A DNA stretch of 64,000 nt from the NCBI RefSeq assembly GCF_003205835.1, contig NZ_CP029773.1:776501-840500 (forward strand). The letters run 5' to 3'. The notes below the pieces were generated by a model. That model saw nothing but the letters and a program-made list of their open reading frames with translations, did not search any database and was not told where the DNA came from. The stretch is from Stenotrophomonas maltophilia. GTDB lineage: Bacteria > Pseudomonadota > Gammaproteobacteria > Xanthomonadales > Xanthomonadaceae. How positions within the stretch are numbered: position 1 is the stretch's first letter; the number at the start of each line of letters is the position of its first letter. Position numbers and translations under genes: made by a program. Positions 6,231-14,443 of the stretch are shown here, in pieces.

Positions 6231-8552
6231 ATGATGAGCGTGCCCACACCGATGGGATCGCCGGGGCGTGACCCGGCCCAGCTCCAGCGTGCCCGGGACA
6301 TGGTCCTGCCGGCGCTGTGCCAGGCGTTCGGGGCCGCACTGGCGCGCTTCGACGATGCCCTGTTCGACCGCGCCGGCAATGCTGGCTCGTCGCAGCTGCT
6401 GTTCCTGGATGCAATGCGCGAACTGCGCCGCCGCCGCGAGGACATCGCCGCCGCCTTCGCCGGCCACCTGCAGCGGGCCTGGGAGGCGCTGGCCAGCGGT
6501 GAACCGTTGTCGGCCGAAGCGACCCTGTCCGGTCCGGCCGAGGACGGCCTGAGCCTGCTGGCGGAACACGTGCTGGAATCGCGGCTGGCGGTACGCAACT
6601 TCGCCACCGTGCTGCTGCGCGACTTCAAGCCCGTGCTGGCGCGCCTCGACCGTCGCCTGGGCCGGCTGATCGGCGGCGCTGAACTGGATGCCGACCGCAA
6701 TCCGATCAGCCCCGAGCATCTGGGTGTTGCCATCCATGAAGCCTTTGCCGGCTGCGAACTGGCCCCGGAAGTGCACCTGGTGCTGATCAAGCTGTGCGAG
6801 CGTGACCTGCGTGTGCCGGTGGGCCGTATTTACGAGAAGCTCGACGAACAACTGGCCGCGGCCGGGGTGATGTCGCAGATGGGGACGCCGCAGCGTCCGC
6901 TGTCGGCTGCGCCCGACCCGCGCATGGCCTCGGGCCTGGACGATCTGGTGGAGCAGCGCCAGAGCGCGGGCTTCGACAGCGAATTCGGCGATGAGGAACA
7001 GGCCGCACCGGCCTGGGCGCAGCGCTTCGCCGCGCGCTGGTCCGAGCGTCGTGGCCACATGCAGCAGCACCTGCCGGGCGAAGACGGTGGCAGCAGCGAG
7101 GCGTATGCGGGCCAGCAGGGGATGCTGCTGGAAGCACTGCATGAGCTGCTGCAGCAGACCCGTCATGTCCGCGAAGACGCCACCTCGGCCGCGCAGGTCG
7201 CGGTTGGCCAGCACCGCCCGTTGAGCCAGCGCGAGATGATGTCGGTGCTGTCGCTGCTGCAGGCCACGCCCAGCGCGACCCTGCGTGCGGCGATCGGCGA
7301 GGACGGCGAATCACTGGCGCAGCGGCTGAAGAGCGAAGTGCTGTCCAGCGCCACCCGCCTCGGCGTCGATCCGGGCCAGACCCGGCTGGACCCGCAGGAC
7401 GAAGATGCGATCGATCTGGTCGGCATGCTGTTCGACGTGATGCTGGACGAACGCGAACTGGAAGGTCGCTCGCGCGAGCTGATCGGCCGCCTGGTCGTGC
7501 CCTTCGTCAAGGTCGCGATGCTCGACCGCCGCATGTTCGTGCAGAAGACCCACCCGGCCCGCAAGCTGCTCAACTCGCTGGCCGAAGCCTGCGAGGGCAA
7601 TACCGGCGAAAGCCAGGCCGAGCGCATGCTGATGGCCAAGGTCGAGGAGATCATCGAACGCCTGGTGGCCGAGTTCAACGAGAACCTGGCGATCTTCCTG
7701 ACCCTGGAAGAAGAGTTCCGCGAATTCCTCGTGCAGCATCGCCGCCGCGTGGAAATCGCCGAGCGTCGCGCCGCTGAAACGCAGCGCGGCCAGGAAAAGC
7801 TGGAAATGGCCCGCACCCGTGCCGGCGCCGAACTGGATCGCCGCATCGGTGACGCGACCCTGCCGCCGGCCATCGCCGAGTTCCTGCGCCAGCCGTGGCA
7901 GCACCACCTGACCCTGGCGCTGCTGCGCGAGGGCGAGGAGGGCGCGTCGGTGACCGAAGCGCTGAGCCTGGGCGACGGTCTGCTTGAGGAAGTGGCCGAG
8001 GCCCGCCGCCAGATCGTCGGCAAGCCGTGGCTGCAGGCCTGGCAGCCGGTGCTGAGCAAGGTCTTCGCCAGTGTCGGCGTGCACGGTGATGCCGCTACCG
8101 GCGCCATTGACGCCCTGCACGACACCCTGCAGGGCATTGCTGAATCGCGGCCGGAACTGCAGCGCGCGTTGCCGGAACTGCCGCAGGTCGCACTGCCGGC
8201 ACCGCCAGTCGCTGAATCGCCGGCGGTGGAGTTGAGCGGGCAGATCGACGCCGATGACTTCGACAACGCCGACGCCGACCGCTTCCGCCGCATGGAAATC
8301 GGCAACTGGCTGGACTTCGTCGACAAGGACGGCAAGGTGCAGGCCGGCAAGCTGTCCTGGGTCAGCCCGATCTCCTCGCGACTGCTGTTCGTCAACCGCC
8401 GTGGCGTACGCTTCTGCGTGGCCTCGCCGGAAGAACTGGCGGTGATGGTGCGGCTGGGCCGCCTGCGCGCCCACGTGGATGACGGTGCCTTCGACAGCGC
8501 CATGCAGGGCGTGATCGATCGGCTGGACCCGGGCAGCGCAACACTGCACTGA
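6231..8552 (+). CDS. DUF1631 family protein
   Basis: A 773-residue cytoplasmic protein of the DUF1631 family, a proteobacterial family of unknown function sometimes mislabelled thymidine phosphorylase in Xanthomonas. It is largely helical. A charged segment around residues 480-560 (EEFREFLVQHRRRVEIAERR) is likely coiled coil. A compact C-terminal module, MEIGNWLDFVDKDGKVQAGK then LSWVSPISSRLLFVNRRGVR, has a beta-rich PilZ-like look. The start at 6231 follows GGTGGGGA. The gene is monocistronic between a divergent cluster and pntAA. A c-di-GMP link is an inference from the C-terminal shape only; the exact RxxxR motif is not evident. Confidence 0.85.
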   Translation: MMSVPTPMGSPGRDPAQLQRARDMVLPALCQAFGAALARFDDALFDRAGNAGSSQLLFLDAMRELRRRREDIAAAFAGHLQRAWEALASGEPLSAEATLSGPAEDGLSLLAEHVLESRLAVRNFATVLLRDFKPVLARLDRRLGRLIGGAELDADRNPISPEHLGVAIHEAFAGCELAPEVHLVLIKLCERDLRVPVGRIYEKLDEQLAAAGVMSQMGTPQRPLSAAPDPRMASGLDDLVEQRQSAGFDSEFGDEEQAAPAWAQRFAARWSERRGHMQQHLPGEDGGSSEAYAGQQGMLLEALHELLQQTRHVREDATSAAQVAVGQHRPLSQREMMSVLSLLQATPSATLRAAIGEDGESLAQRLKSEVLSSATRLGVDPGQTRLDPQDEDAIDLVGMLFDVMLDERELEGRSRELIGRLVVPFVKVAMLDRRMFVQKTHPARKLLNSLAEACEGNTGESQAERMLMAKVEEIIERLVAEFNENLAIFLTLEEEFREFLVQHRRRVEIAERRAAETQRGQEKLEMARTRAGAELDRRIGDATLPPAIAEFLRQPWQHHLTLALLREGEEGASVTEALSLGDGLLEEVAEARRQIVGKPWLQAWQPVLSKVFASVGVHGDAATGAIDALHDTLQGIAESRPELQRALPELPQVALPAPPVAESPAVELSGQIDADDFDNADADRFRRMEIGNWLDFVDKDGKVQAGKLSWVSPISSRLLFVNRRGVRFCVASPEELAVMVRLGRLRAHVDDGAFDSAMQGVIDRLDPGSATLH

Positions 8553-8604
8553 GCCGTGGCTGCCTGCTAGGATCGGGAAAACTCACCGATCAGCGGGGAC
8601 CTGC

Positions 8605-9684
8605 ATGGCCGTGGCGTTGCTGGGGATCAAGGAGACCGCGCCGGGCGAACGGCGCGTGGCACTGACGCCGGAGACCGCGCGCAAGCTCGGTGCCTTGGGC
8701 ATCACCGTCTGGTATGAGGCCGGCGCCGGTCTGGCGGCGGGATTTACCGATGCTGCCTATGACGACGCCGGTGCGCGCGTTTTCGATGAAGGTCGCTGGG
8801 CCGAGATCGATATCCTGCTGTGCGTGCAGGCACCGCCGGTGGCGGTGCTGGAGCAGCTCAAGCCCGCTGCCAGCGTGATCGGCCTGCTGACCCCGGCCAG
8901 CGATCCGGCACTTGCGGCACTGGCCGCTGGCGACCGCCTGCACCTGTTCCCACTGCAGCAGCTGCCGCGCACCACGCGCGCGCAGGCGATGGACGTGCTC
9001 AGTTCGCAGGCCGGCATGGCCGGCTACAAGGCGGCGCTGATCGCGGCCGAGCGCGCGCCGCGTTTCTTCCCGATGCTGACCACCGCGGCCGGTACCGTAC
9101 GTCCAGCCAAGGTTCTGGTGATCGGTGCTGGCGTGGCCGGCCTGCAGGCCATCGCCACCGCACGTCGTCTCGGCGCACAGGTGGAGGGCTTTGATGTGCG
9201 TCCGGAAACCCGTGAGCAGATCCAGTCGCTGGGCGCACGCTTCCTCGATCTCGGGGTGAGTGCGGCGGGCGAGGGCGGCTATGCGCGCGCACTGACCGAT
9301 GAGGAACGTGCCGAGCAGCAGCGCCGGCTGGCCGATCACCTGCGCAGCGTGGATGTGGTGATCTGTACCGCCGCCGTGCCGGGGCGCCCGGCGCCGACCA
9401 TCGTGACTGCCGCGATGGTGGACGGCATGGCCACCGGCAGCGTGATCGTGGACCTGGCGGCGGAGAGCGGCGGCAACTGCGCATTGACCCAGCCGGGGCA
9501 GTGCATCGAGCACCAGGGCGTGACCATCGACGGCCCTCTGGGCCTGGCCAGCCGCGGCGCGACCCAGGCCAGCGAGATGTATGCGCGCAACCTGCTCAAC
9601 TTCGTCGCTTTGTTCGTGCGCGAGGGCCAGCTGGGTTTCGACTGGGAAGACGAGCTGCTGGCGAAGACGCGCTGGCAGGCGTGA
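8605..9684 (+). CDS. pntAA: NAD(P) transhydrogenase subunit alpha, part 1 (NAD-binding)
   Basis: A 359-residue soluble domain I of proton-translocating transhydrogenase, which binds NAD(H). MAVALLGIKETAPGERRVALTPE, SQAGMAGYKAAL, the Rossmann glycine motif VLVIGAGVAGLQAIATARRLGA and VEGFDVRPETREQ are all family hallmarks. The length fits the split three-subunit form rather than the 510-residue E. coli PntA. The partner subunits pntAB and pntB lie 1.6 kb downstream, beyond three opposing genes, so pntAA must be made from a separate transcript. Two terminator-like hairpins follow it at 9692 and 9751. Confidence 0.96.
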   Translation: MAVALLGIKETAPGERRVALTPETARKLGALGITVWYEAGAGLAAGFTDAAYDDAGARVFDEGRWAEIDILLCVQAPPVAVLEQLKPAASVIGLLTPASDPALAALAAGDRLHLFPLQQLPRTTRAQAMDVLSSQAGMAGYKAALIAAERAPRFFPMLTTAAGTVRPAKVLVIGAGVAGLQAIATARRLGAQVEGFDVRPETREQIQSLGARFLDLGVSAAGEGGYARALTDEERAEQQRRLADHLRSVDVVICTAAVPGRPAPTIVTAAMVDGMATGSVIVDLAAESGGNCALTQPGQCIEHQGVTIDGPLGLASRGATQASEMYARNLLNFVALFVREGQLGFDWEDELLAKTRWQA

Positions 9685-9691
9685 GTGACAT

Positions 9692-9732
9692 GGGGTCAGA
9701 TCCCTTTGCCGTAGGCTAAGGGATCTGACCCC
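9692..9732. repeat. GGGGTCAGATCCCTT-type hairpin repeat, copy 1
   Basis: A perfect 15-bp stem, GGGGTCAGATCCCTT and AAGGGATCTGACCCC, around an 11-nt loop. It lies between convergent pntAA and the DUF3106 gene and could terminate transcription in either direction. It belongs to a five-copy family in this window. Confidence 0.85.
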
Positions 9733-9750
9733 TTTCCCCGGAATCTGCCA

Positions 9751-9790
9751 GGGGTCGGATCCCTTTGCGTCAGCAAAGGGCTCTGACCCC
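9751..9790. repeat. GGGGTC-type hairpin repeat, copy 2
   Basis: GGGGTCGGATCCCTTTGC pairs with GCAAAGGGCTCTGACCCC with one or two mismatches around a GTCA loop. It lies 18 bp after copy 1, in the same convergent gap. Confidence 0.8.
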
Positions 9791-9803
9791 GTTCCTCGCG
9801 GCG

Positions 9804-10265
9804 TTACCGCGGCTTCACCGGCGGCGGGTTGTCGCGCACCCAGTCCCTGCGCTGTTCCGGCGTCATCTGCGACCAGCGCTCGCGCAGGGCGTCGCGCTGT
9901 TCCGGCGGCATGTCCCGCATCTGCCCGAACAGGGCACGTGCCTGCTCGCGCTGTTCCGGGTTCATGTGCTCGAAGCGGCGCAGGCCACGGCGGGCCTTGT
10001 CGCGCTCCTCCGGGCTCATCGACTGCCAGCGCTGGCCGTGTGACAGCATGCGCTGGCGCTGGCCGGCATCGGCACTGTTCCAGCGGTCGCGCAGCGGTGC
10101 CAGCAGGGATTCGCGCTGCGCTTCGCTCAGGTGTTCCCACGCCGGCAGCGGCGCGCTCGGCGCGGCGCGGGCGGCCGGGCCGGGCGCGGTGCTCTGCGCC
10201 AGCGCCGGAACGGCCGGCAGCAGCGCCAGGGTCAACAACAGTGGCAGGGTATGCAGTCGGGACAT
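9804..10265 (-). CDS. DUF3106 exported protein
   Basis: A 153-residue protein with a signal peptide (MSRLHTLPLLLTLALLPAVPALAQ), then a helical, Arg/Glu-rich body with repeated PEQR phrases (SPEERDKARRGL, NPEQREQARALF, PPEQRDALRERW, TPEQRRDWV). This is the pattern of DUF3106 periplasmic proteins. It is the third gene of a minus-strand cassette with a sigma factor and a single-pass membrane protein; only 3 bp separate it from the latter. A role in envelope stress sensing is inferred from this company. Confidence 0.85.
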   Translation of the reverse strand: MSRLHTLPLLLTLALLPAVPALAQSTAPGPAARAAPSAPLPAWEHLSEAQRESLLAPLRDRWNSADAGQRQRMLSHGQRWQSMSPEERDKARRGLRRFEHMNPEQREQARALFGQMRDMPPEQRDALRERWSQMTPEQRRDWVRDNPPPVKPR

Positions 10266-10268
10266 GGT

Positions 10269-10595
10269 TCACTCCATCGCCAGGTCGGTATCGCCCAGCC
10301 ACAGGTACAGATCGGGATTTTCGTCGTACAGCGCGCTGTTGTCTTCCACCGAGGCCAGCACCGGTGCCGGCGCCGGGCCCGTCAGGGTGCCGTGGCCGCT
10401 GAACTGCAGGCCGACCCCCAATGCCACCACCAGCGAACAGGCACTGGCCAGCCACCAGCGCCAGCGCCCGCGATGGACAGCCGTGGCGCCGTGGCGAGCC
10501 TGGCGCAGCCGGGCCAGCGTTGCCGGCGACAGCGCCTGCAGCGACTGCGCGTGCAGGCTGCGCAAGGTGTCATCGGAAGGCAGGGAGCGGTTCAC
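10269..10595 (-). CDS. Single-pass membrane protein, putative anti-sigma factor
   Basis: A 108-residue protein with a charged cytoplasmic N-terminus (LRQARHGATAVHRGRWRW), one membrane span (WLASACSLVVALGVGLQF) and an acidic periplasmic tail ending GDTDLAME. No zinc-finger HxxxCxxC motif is present. Its start overlaps the stop of the upstream sigma factor, and DUF3106 follows directly. Position and topology suggest it anchors or restrains that sigma factor. The function is inferred, not seen. Confidence 0.7.
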   Translation of the reverse strand: MNRSLPSDDTLRSLHAQSLQALSPATLARLRQARHGATAVHRGRWRWWLASACSLVVALGVGLQFSGHGTLTGPAPAPVLASVEDNSALYDENPDLYLWLGDTDLAME

Positions 10596-11176
10596 GGGTG
10601 GTTCTCCAGGTAATCCTGCAGCGCTTGGCGGGCGCGTGCCAGATGGGTTTTTACCGCGCCTTCGCTGCAGCCCATGGCGCGGGCGGTGGTGGCCCCGTCC
10701 AGGTCCTGCAGCACGCGCAGGGTGAAGGCCTCGCGCTGGCGGGCGGGCAGGCGGCGCAACGCGTCCACCAGCTGCTGGTACTGCTGGCGCTGTTCATGCG
10801 CCTGCGCCGGGTCCGGGCCGGGGTCGGCCCAGTCGATCTCGCCGCCTTCAGCGTCCTGGTTGTCGCGCCAGAACGGCAGGCGGAAGCGGCGCCGGCGCTG
10901 CAGGTCGATCACCCGCCGGCGCAGGATGCTCCAGAACAGCGGCGCCCATTCGGCAGCCGGCTTGTCGGCGTAGTCCAGCATGCGCAGCAGCGCGTCCTGC
11001 ACCGCATCCATGGCGTCTTCGCGCTGCCGCAGGCCGGCCTCGGCGAAGCGGAACGCACGCGGGCCGACGCTGGCCAGGAACGCCTCCAGCGACGCCGGCA
11101 GGGCATCGGTCTCGGCGCTCGGGGGGACGGGGCTGCTCACCAGCACAGGGTACGGTTCCTCGCTCGGGCTCACCAT
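10592..11176 (-). CDS. RNA polymerase sigma-70 family (ECF-like) sigma factor
   Basis: A 194-residue sigma factor with region 2 (RQREDAMDAVQDALLRMLDYADKPAAEW, then FWSILRRRVIDLQRRRR) and region 4 (RRLPARQREAFTLRVLQDLDG, then GCSEGAVKTHLARARQALQDYL). Regions 1 and 3 are absent, as in ECF factors. The start MVSPSEEPYP at 11176 is the most plausible; an upstream in-frame extension overlaps pntAB in antisense. It is divergent from pntAB and heads the cassette with a putative anti-sigma protein and DUF3106. Confidence 0.88.
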   Translation of the reverse strand: MVSPSEEPYPVLVSSPVPPSAETDALPASLEAFLASVGPRAFRFAEAGLRQREDAMDAVQDALLRMLDYADKPAAEWAPLFWSILRRRVIDLQRRRRFRLPFWRDNQDAEGGEIDWADPGPDPAQAHEQRQQYQQLVDALRRLPARQREAFTLRVLQDLDGATTARAMGCSEGAVKTHLARARQALQDYLENHP

Positions 11177-11273
11177 CGACAACGCGTGAGCGCCGCCGCG
11201 GTTGACGCCGGGTGCGCGTGGGTTCAGCCCGTGGTTATGATGGGGCGACGAAGACAGAGCGGGAGCGTTGCCA

Positions 11274-11594
11274 GTGAGTGACGGGTTCGTGGCGCTGTAC
11301 ATCTTCATGCTGGCGGCCATCGCCGGCCACGTGATCATTTCGCGGGTGCCGGTGATCCTGCATACCCCGCTGATGTCGGGCTCCAACTTCATCCACGGCA
11401 TCGTGCTGATCGGCGCGATGGTGGTGCTGGGGCACGCGCAGACACCGCTGGAGAAAGCCCTGGGCTTCCTCGCCGTGGTGCTCGGTGCCGGCAACGCCGC
11501 CGGTGGCTACGTGGTCACCGCGCGCATGCTGGAAATGTTCAAGCCGAGCGGGCCCAAGGGCGGCAAGGACGAGCCGAAGGAGCCGCAGGCTTGA
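11274..11594 (+). CDS. pntAB: NAD(P) transhydrogenase subunit alpha, part 2 (membrane)
   Basis: A 106-residue membrane subunit that forms part of the proton channel. VALYIFMLAAIAGHVIISRVP, the LMSGSNFIHGIVLIGAM segment and GFLAVVLGAGNAAGGYVV give three membrane helices. The GTG at 11274 follows GGGAG by 8 nt and is preferred over TTG 11268. It overlaps pntB (TTGA). It is separated from its partner pntAA by an opposing sigma-factor cassette and so needs a promoter in 11177-11273. Confidence 0.94.
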   Translation: MSDGFVALYIFMLAAIAGHVIISRVPVILHTPLMSGSNFIHGIVLIGAMVVLGHAQTPLEKALGFLAVVLGAGNAAGGYVVTARMLEMFKPSGPKGGKDEPKEPQA

Positions 11595-13051
11595 ACATCA
11601 GCACCGTCGAACTGCTCGATTGGCTGGTCAAGGCCAGCTACCTCGTCGCCGCCACGCTGTTCCTGCTGGGCCTGCAGCGCATGGCCTCGCCGCTGACCGC
11701 GCGCAGTGGCATCCGCTGGGCCGGGCTGGGCATGCTGCTGGCCACGGCGGCGACCTTCTTCCTGCCCGAACTGCACAACGTGCCGCTGATCCTGGTGGCA
11801 CTGCTGCTGGGCGCGGGCCTGGCCTGGTGGTCGGCGGGCAAGGTCGCCATCACCGACATGCCGCAGATGGTGGCGCTGTACAACGGCATGGGCGGCGGCT
11901 CGGCGGCGGCGATCGGCGCGGTGGAACTGCTGCGCTACGCCTTCCTCGCCAACCGTGATACCAGCCACTGGAGCGCACAGGCGCTGGCCGACCTGGCTGC
12001 GCGCCAGCCGTCGGGCACGGTGCTGCTGCTGGCGGTGGTCGGCGCGGCGATCGGTGCGGTGTCGCTGTCCGGCTCGGTGATTGCCTGGGCCAAGCTCGAT
12101 GGACGCCTCGACAAGCGCGTGACCTGGCCCGGCCAGCAGGTGATGAACCTGCTGGTGGCACTGGCGGTGGTGGTGCTGGCGATCATCGCGGCCAGCACGC
12201 TCAGCACCTGGGCGATCGTCGCCTTCTTCGTGCTGGCGCTGGCATTGGGCGTGTTGATGACGCTGCCGATCGGTGGCGCCGACATGCCGGTGGTGATCTC
12301 GCTGTACAACGCGTTCACCGGCCTGGCGGTGTCGTTCGAAGGTTACGTGCTGGGCAACGAGGCGCTGATCATCGCCGGCATGATGGTCGGCGCGGCGGGC
12401 ATCCTGCTGACCCGGCTGATGGCCAAGGCGATGAACCGGCCGATCCGCAACGTGCTGTTCTCCAACTTCGGCGGCGGCGCCGGCGGGGAAGCGCAGGCGA
12501 TCACTGGCGCGCAGAAGCCGATCGAAGCCTCCGACGTTGCCGCGATGATGGCCTACGCCGAACGCGTGGTGATCGTGCCCGGCTATGGCATGGCGGTGGC
12601 GCAGGCCCAGCACAAGATCTGGGAGCTGGCGCAGCGGCTGGGCCAGCGCGGGGTGAAGGTGAAGTTCGCCATTCACCCGGTGGCCGGGCGCATGCCCGGG
12701 CACATGAACGTGCTGCTGGCCGAGGCTGGCGTGCCTTACGACCTGATCGCCGACATGGACGACATCAATCCGGAATTCGCCAACACCGATGTGGTGCTGG
12801 TGATCGGGGCCAACGACGTGGTCAATCCGGTGGCACGCACCGACCCGGCCAGCCCGATCTACGGCATGCCGGTGCTGGACGTGGTCAACGCGCGCAACGT
12901 GGTGGTGATCAAGCGCGGCAAGGGCACGGGCTTTGCGGGCATCCAGAATGCGCTGTTCTACGCCGACAACACGCGCATGCTGTACGGCGATGGCGCCGAA
13001 GCGGCGGCATCGCTGGTGAGCGAACTGAAGGCGCTCGACGGCGGGCATTGA
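11591..13051 (+). CDS. pntB: NAD(P) transhydrogenase subunit beta
   Basis: A 486-residue PntB: eight or so membrane helices followed by the NADP(H)-binding domain III. Landmarks are DMPQMVALYNGMGGGSAAAIG, GGADMPVVISLYNAFTGLA and, in domain III, VVIVPGYGMAVAQAQ, FAIHPVAGRMPGHMNVLLAEA, GANDVVNPVA and VIKRGKGTGFAGI. The complete enzyme couples hydride transfer from NADH to NADP+ to proton re-entry and supplies NADPH. The start is the TTG at 11591, overlapping the pntAB stop. A cluster of hairpin repeats follows it. Confidence 0.96.
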   Translation: MNISTVELLDWLVKASYLVAATLFLLGLQRMASPLTARSGIRWAGLGMLLATAATFFLPELHNVPLILVALLLGAGLAWWSAGKVAITDMPQMVALYNGMGGGSAAAIGAVELLRYAFLANRDTSHWSAQALADLAARQPSGTVLLLAVVGAAIGAVSLSGSVIAWAKLDGRLDKRVTWPGQQVMNLLVALAVVVLAIIAASTLSTWAIVAFFVLALALGVLMTLPIGGADMPVVISLYNAFTGLAVSFEGYVLGNEALIIAGMMVGAAGILLTRLMAKAMNRPIRNVLFSNFGGGAGGEAQAITGAQKPIEASDVAAMMAYAERVVIVPGYGMAVAQAQHKIWELAQRLGQRGVKVKFAIHPVAGRMPGHMNVLLAEAGVPYDLIADMDDINPEFANTDVVLVIGANDVVNPVARTDPASPIYGMPVLDVVNARNVVVIKRGKGTGFAGIQNALFYADNTRMLYGDGAEAAASLVSELKALDGGH

Positions 13052-13056
13052 GGCCC

Positions 13057-13095
13057 GGGGTCGGATCCCTTTCCGCAGGAAAGGGCTCTGACCCC
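13057..13095. repeat. GGGGTC-type hairpin repeat, copy 3
   Basis: GGGGTCGGATCCCTTTCC pairs with GGAAAGGGCTCTGACCCC around a short GCA loop, directly after pntB. It may terminate the pntAB-pntB transcript. Confidence 0.8.
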
Positions 13096-13097
13096 TT

Positions 13098-13278
13098 TGC
13101 CGGCCAACGGCCGGCACTACCCCCATCCACGCATGGTAGCTGCACTGGCAGGTGCGGACCTTGGTCCGCACGTCTCTGCCGGCCAGCGGCCGGCACTACC
13201 CCCATCCACGCATGGTAGGTGCACTGGCAGGTGCGGACCTTGGTCCGCACGCCTCTGCCGGCCCGCGGCCGGCACTAC
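13098..13278. repeat. 79-bp tandem repeat made of two nested hairpin types
   Basis: SMAG hairpins ending GGCACTAC start at 13098, 13177 and 13256, an exact 79-bp period (2.3 copies). Between them lie two copies of the palindrome GTGCGGACCTTGGTCCGCAC (13152-13171 and 13231-13250). The three SMAG loops differ (AAC, AGC, CGC) while the stems are kept. The stretch lies between convergent pntB and the 13291 gene, with no coding sequence. Confidence 0.85.
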
Positions 13279-13290
13279 CTGCCGGTGGGC

Positions 13291-13710
13291 TCAGCGCGCC
13301 AGCCAGGCGCCCACGGCCAGGCCAAGGGCCAGCCACAGCCATTCCATCGCGCCGTTGGCGAGGCTGATCAGGGTCCAGGCCAGGTGCGGGCCCATCCGCA
13401 TCGTGGCGTCCCACAGGTCCAACCCGATCGAGCCGCCCATCCAGGCGCTGGCGATGGTCCAGTTGGCCACGGCGGCCACCAGCACGGTGCCCAGCACGAC
13501 CAGGGCGATGCGCAGCCGGCCCGGGCCCAGCGTGCCCATGCGCAGCATGAACACCAGTTCCAGGGCGGTCAGTACCGCCATCCAGCCGACCTGCCGGCCG
13601 GTCATCAGCGCCAGCATCATCCAGGCGAGGGGAGCAACAAGCAGACCCAGCAACAGCATGATGGGCCAGAGCCAGGTCACGGTCCTGGCACGCGCGGCAT
13701 TGGAGGACAT
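13291..13710 (-). CDS. Small integral membrane protein, unknown function
   Basis: A 139-residue hydrophobic protein with about four membrane helices: VTWLWPIMLLLGLLVAPLAW, VGWMAVLTALELVFML, IALVVLGTVLVAAVANWTIA and a C-terminal LISLANGAMEWLWLALGL. I do not recognise a family. The start MSSNAARART at 13710 has GGGAG 5 nt upstream, so an upstream ATG at 13761 is rejected. It is divergent from sufT and convergent with pntB, and probably monocistronic. Confidence 0.75.
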   Translation of the reverse strand: MSSNAARARTVTWLWPIMLLLGLLVAPLAWMMLALMTGRQVGWMAVLTALELVFMLRMGTLGPGRLRIALVVLGTVLVAAVANWTIASAWMGGSIGLDLWDATMRMGPHLAWTLISLANGAMEWLWLALGLAVGAWLAR

Positions 13711-13832
13711 CGAAGCTCCCTGAAGATCACCCACAGGATACTGTGGTTTGCCGCAGTGCACCGGCGGCGGCAGGGCGGCTGGGCTAGAATGCCGTCTTGC
13801 GTGGCCTTGGCCACGGCCCCATATCGGTCCCC

Positions 13833-14384
13833 ATGTATTCCCGTAGCAGCGAACCTGTCCACTTCGAACGCGATTGCGAGGCCGTGATGGTCCCGCAGGG
13901 CGACACCGTGACCCTGCCCGCCGGCAGCTATGGGTACATCACCCAGGCGCTGGGTGGCAGTTATTCGGTGTTCGTCGAGGGCAACCTGTTCCGCATCGCC
14001 GGCAAGGACGGCGACGCCATCGGCAAGGAGGCACCGGCACCGCTCGAGCTGCCGGCCGACGCCACCGATGAACAGGTGGAGCAGCTGGTGTGGCAGCAAC
14101 TGCGGACCTGCTTCGATCCGGAAATTCCGGTGAACATCGTCGAACTGGGCCTGGTCTACGAGGTCGAGATCAAGCACCTGGACGAAGGCAAGCGCGAGAT
14201 CGACGTGAAGATGACCCTGACCGCGCCGGGCTGCGGCATGGGCGAGATCCTGGTCGACGATGTGCGCAGCAAGCTTGAAATGATCCCGACGGTGGCCGAG
14301 GCCGACGTCGACCTGGTGTTCGACCCGCCGTGGAACCAGCACATGATGTCCGAGGCGGCCCGGCTCGAGACCGGCATGCTTTGA
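13833..14384 (+). CDS. sufT: Putative Fe-S cluster assembly protein SufT
   Basis: A 183-residue protein whose C-terminal half is a MIP18/DUF59 domain: CFDPEIPVNIVELGLVYEV, then MTLTAPGCGMGEILVDDV with the conserved Cys, then VDLVFDPPWNQHMMSEAAR. The N-terminal extension (ERDCEAVMVPQGDTVTLPAG) is typical of SufT in Xanthomonadaceae. It assists Fe-S cluster maturation. The ATG at 13833 is chosen; the upstream GCTAGAATG near 13785 contains a possible -10 (TAGAAT). It stands alone here without other suf genes. Confidence 0.88.
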   Translation: MYSRSSEPVHFERDCEAVMVPQGDTVTLPAGSYGYITQALGGSYSVFVEGNLFRIAGKDGDAIGKEAPAPLELPADATDEQVEQLVWQQLRTCFDPEIPVNIVELGLVYEVEIKHLDEGKREIDVKMTLTAPGCGMGEILVDDVRSKLEMIPTVAEADVDLVFDPPWNQHMMSEAARLETGML

Positions 14385-14443
14385 CCCACGGCCCGCAGTG
14401 ACGCGGGCCGGGCACTACCCGCAACCAGAACAGGAAATCTCCG

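Noticed and set aside
13098..13278. CRISPR array from the 79-bp periodic repeats.
   Set aside because: The whole period is conserved, with no unique spacers, and the units are palindromic REP hairpins.
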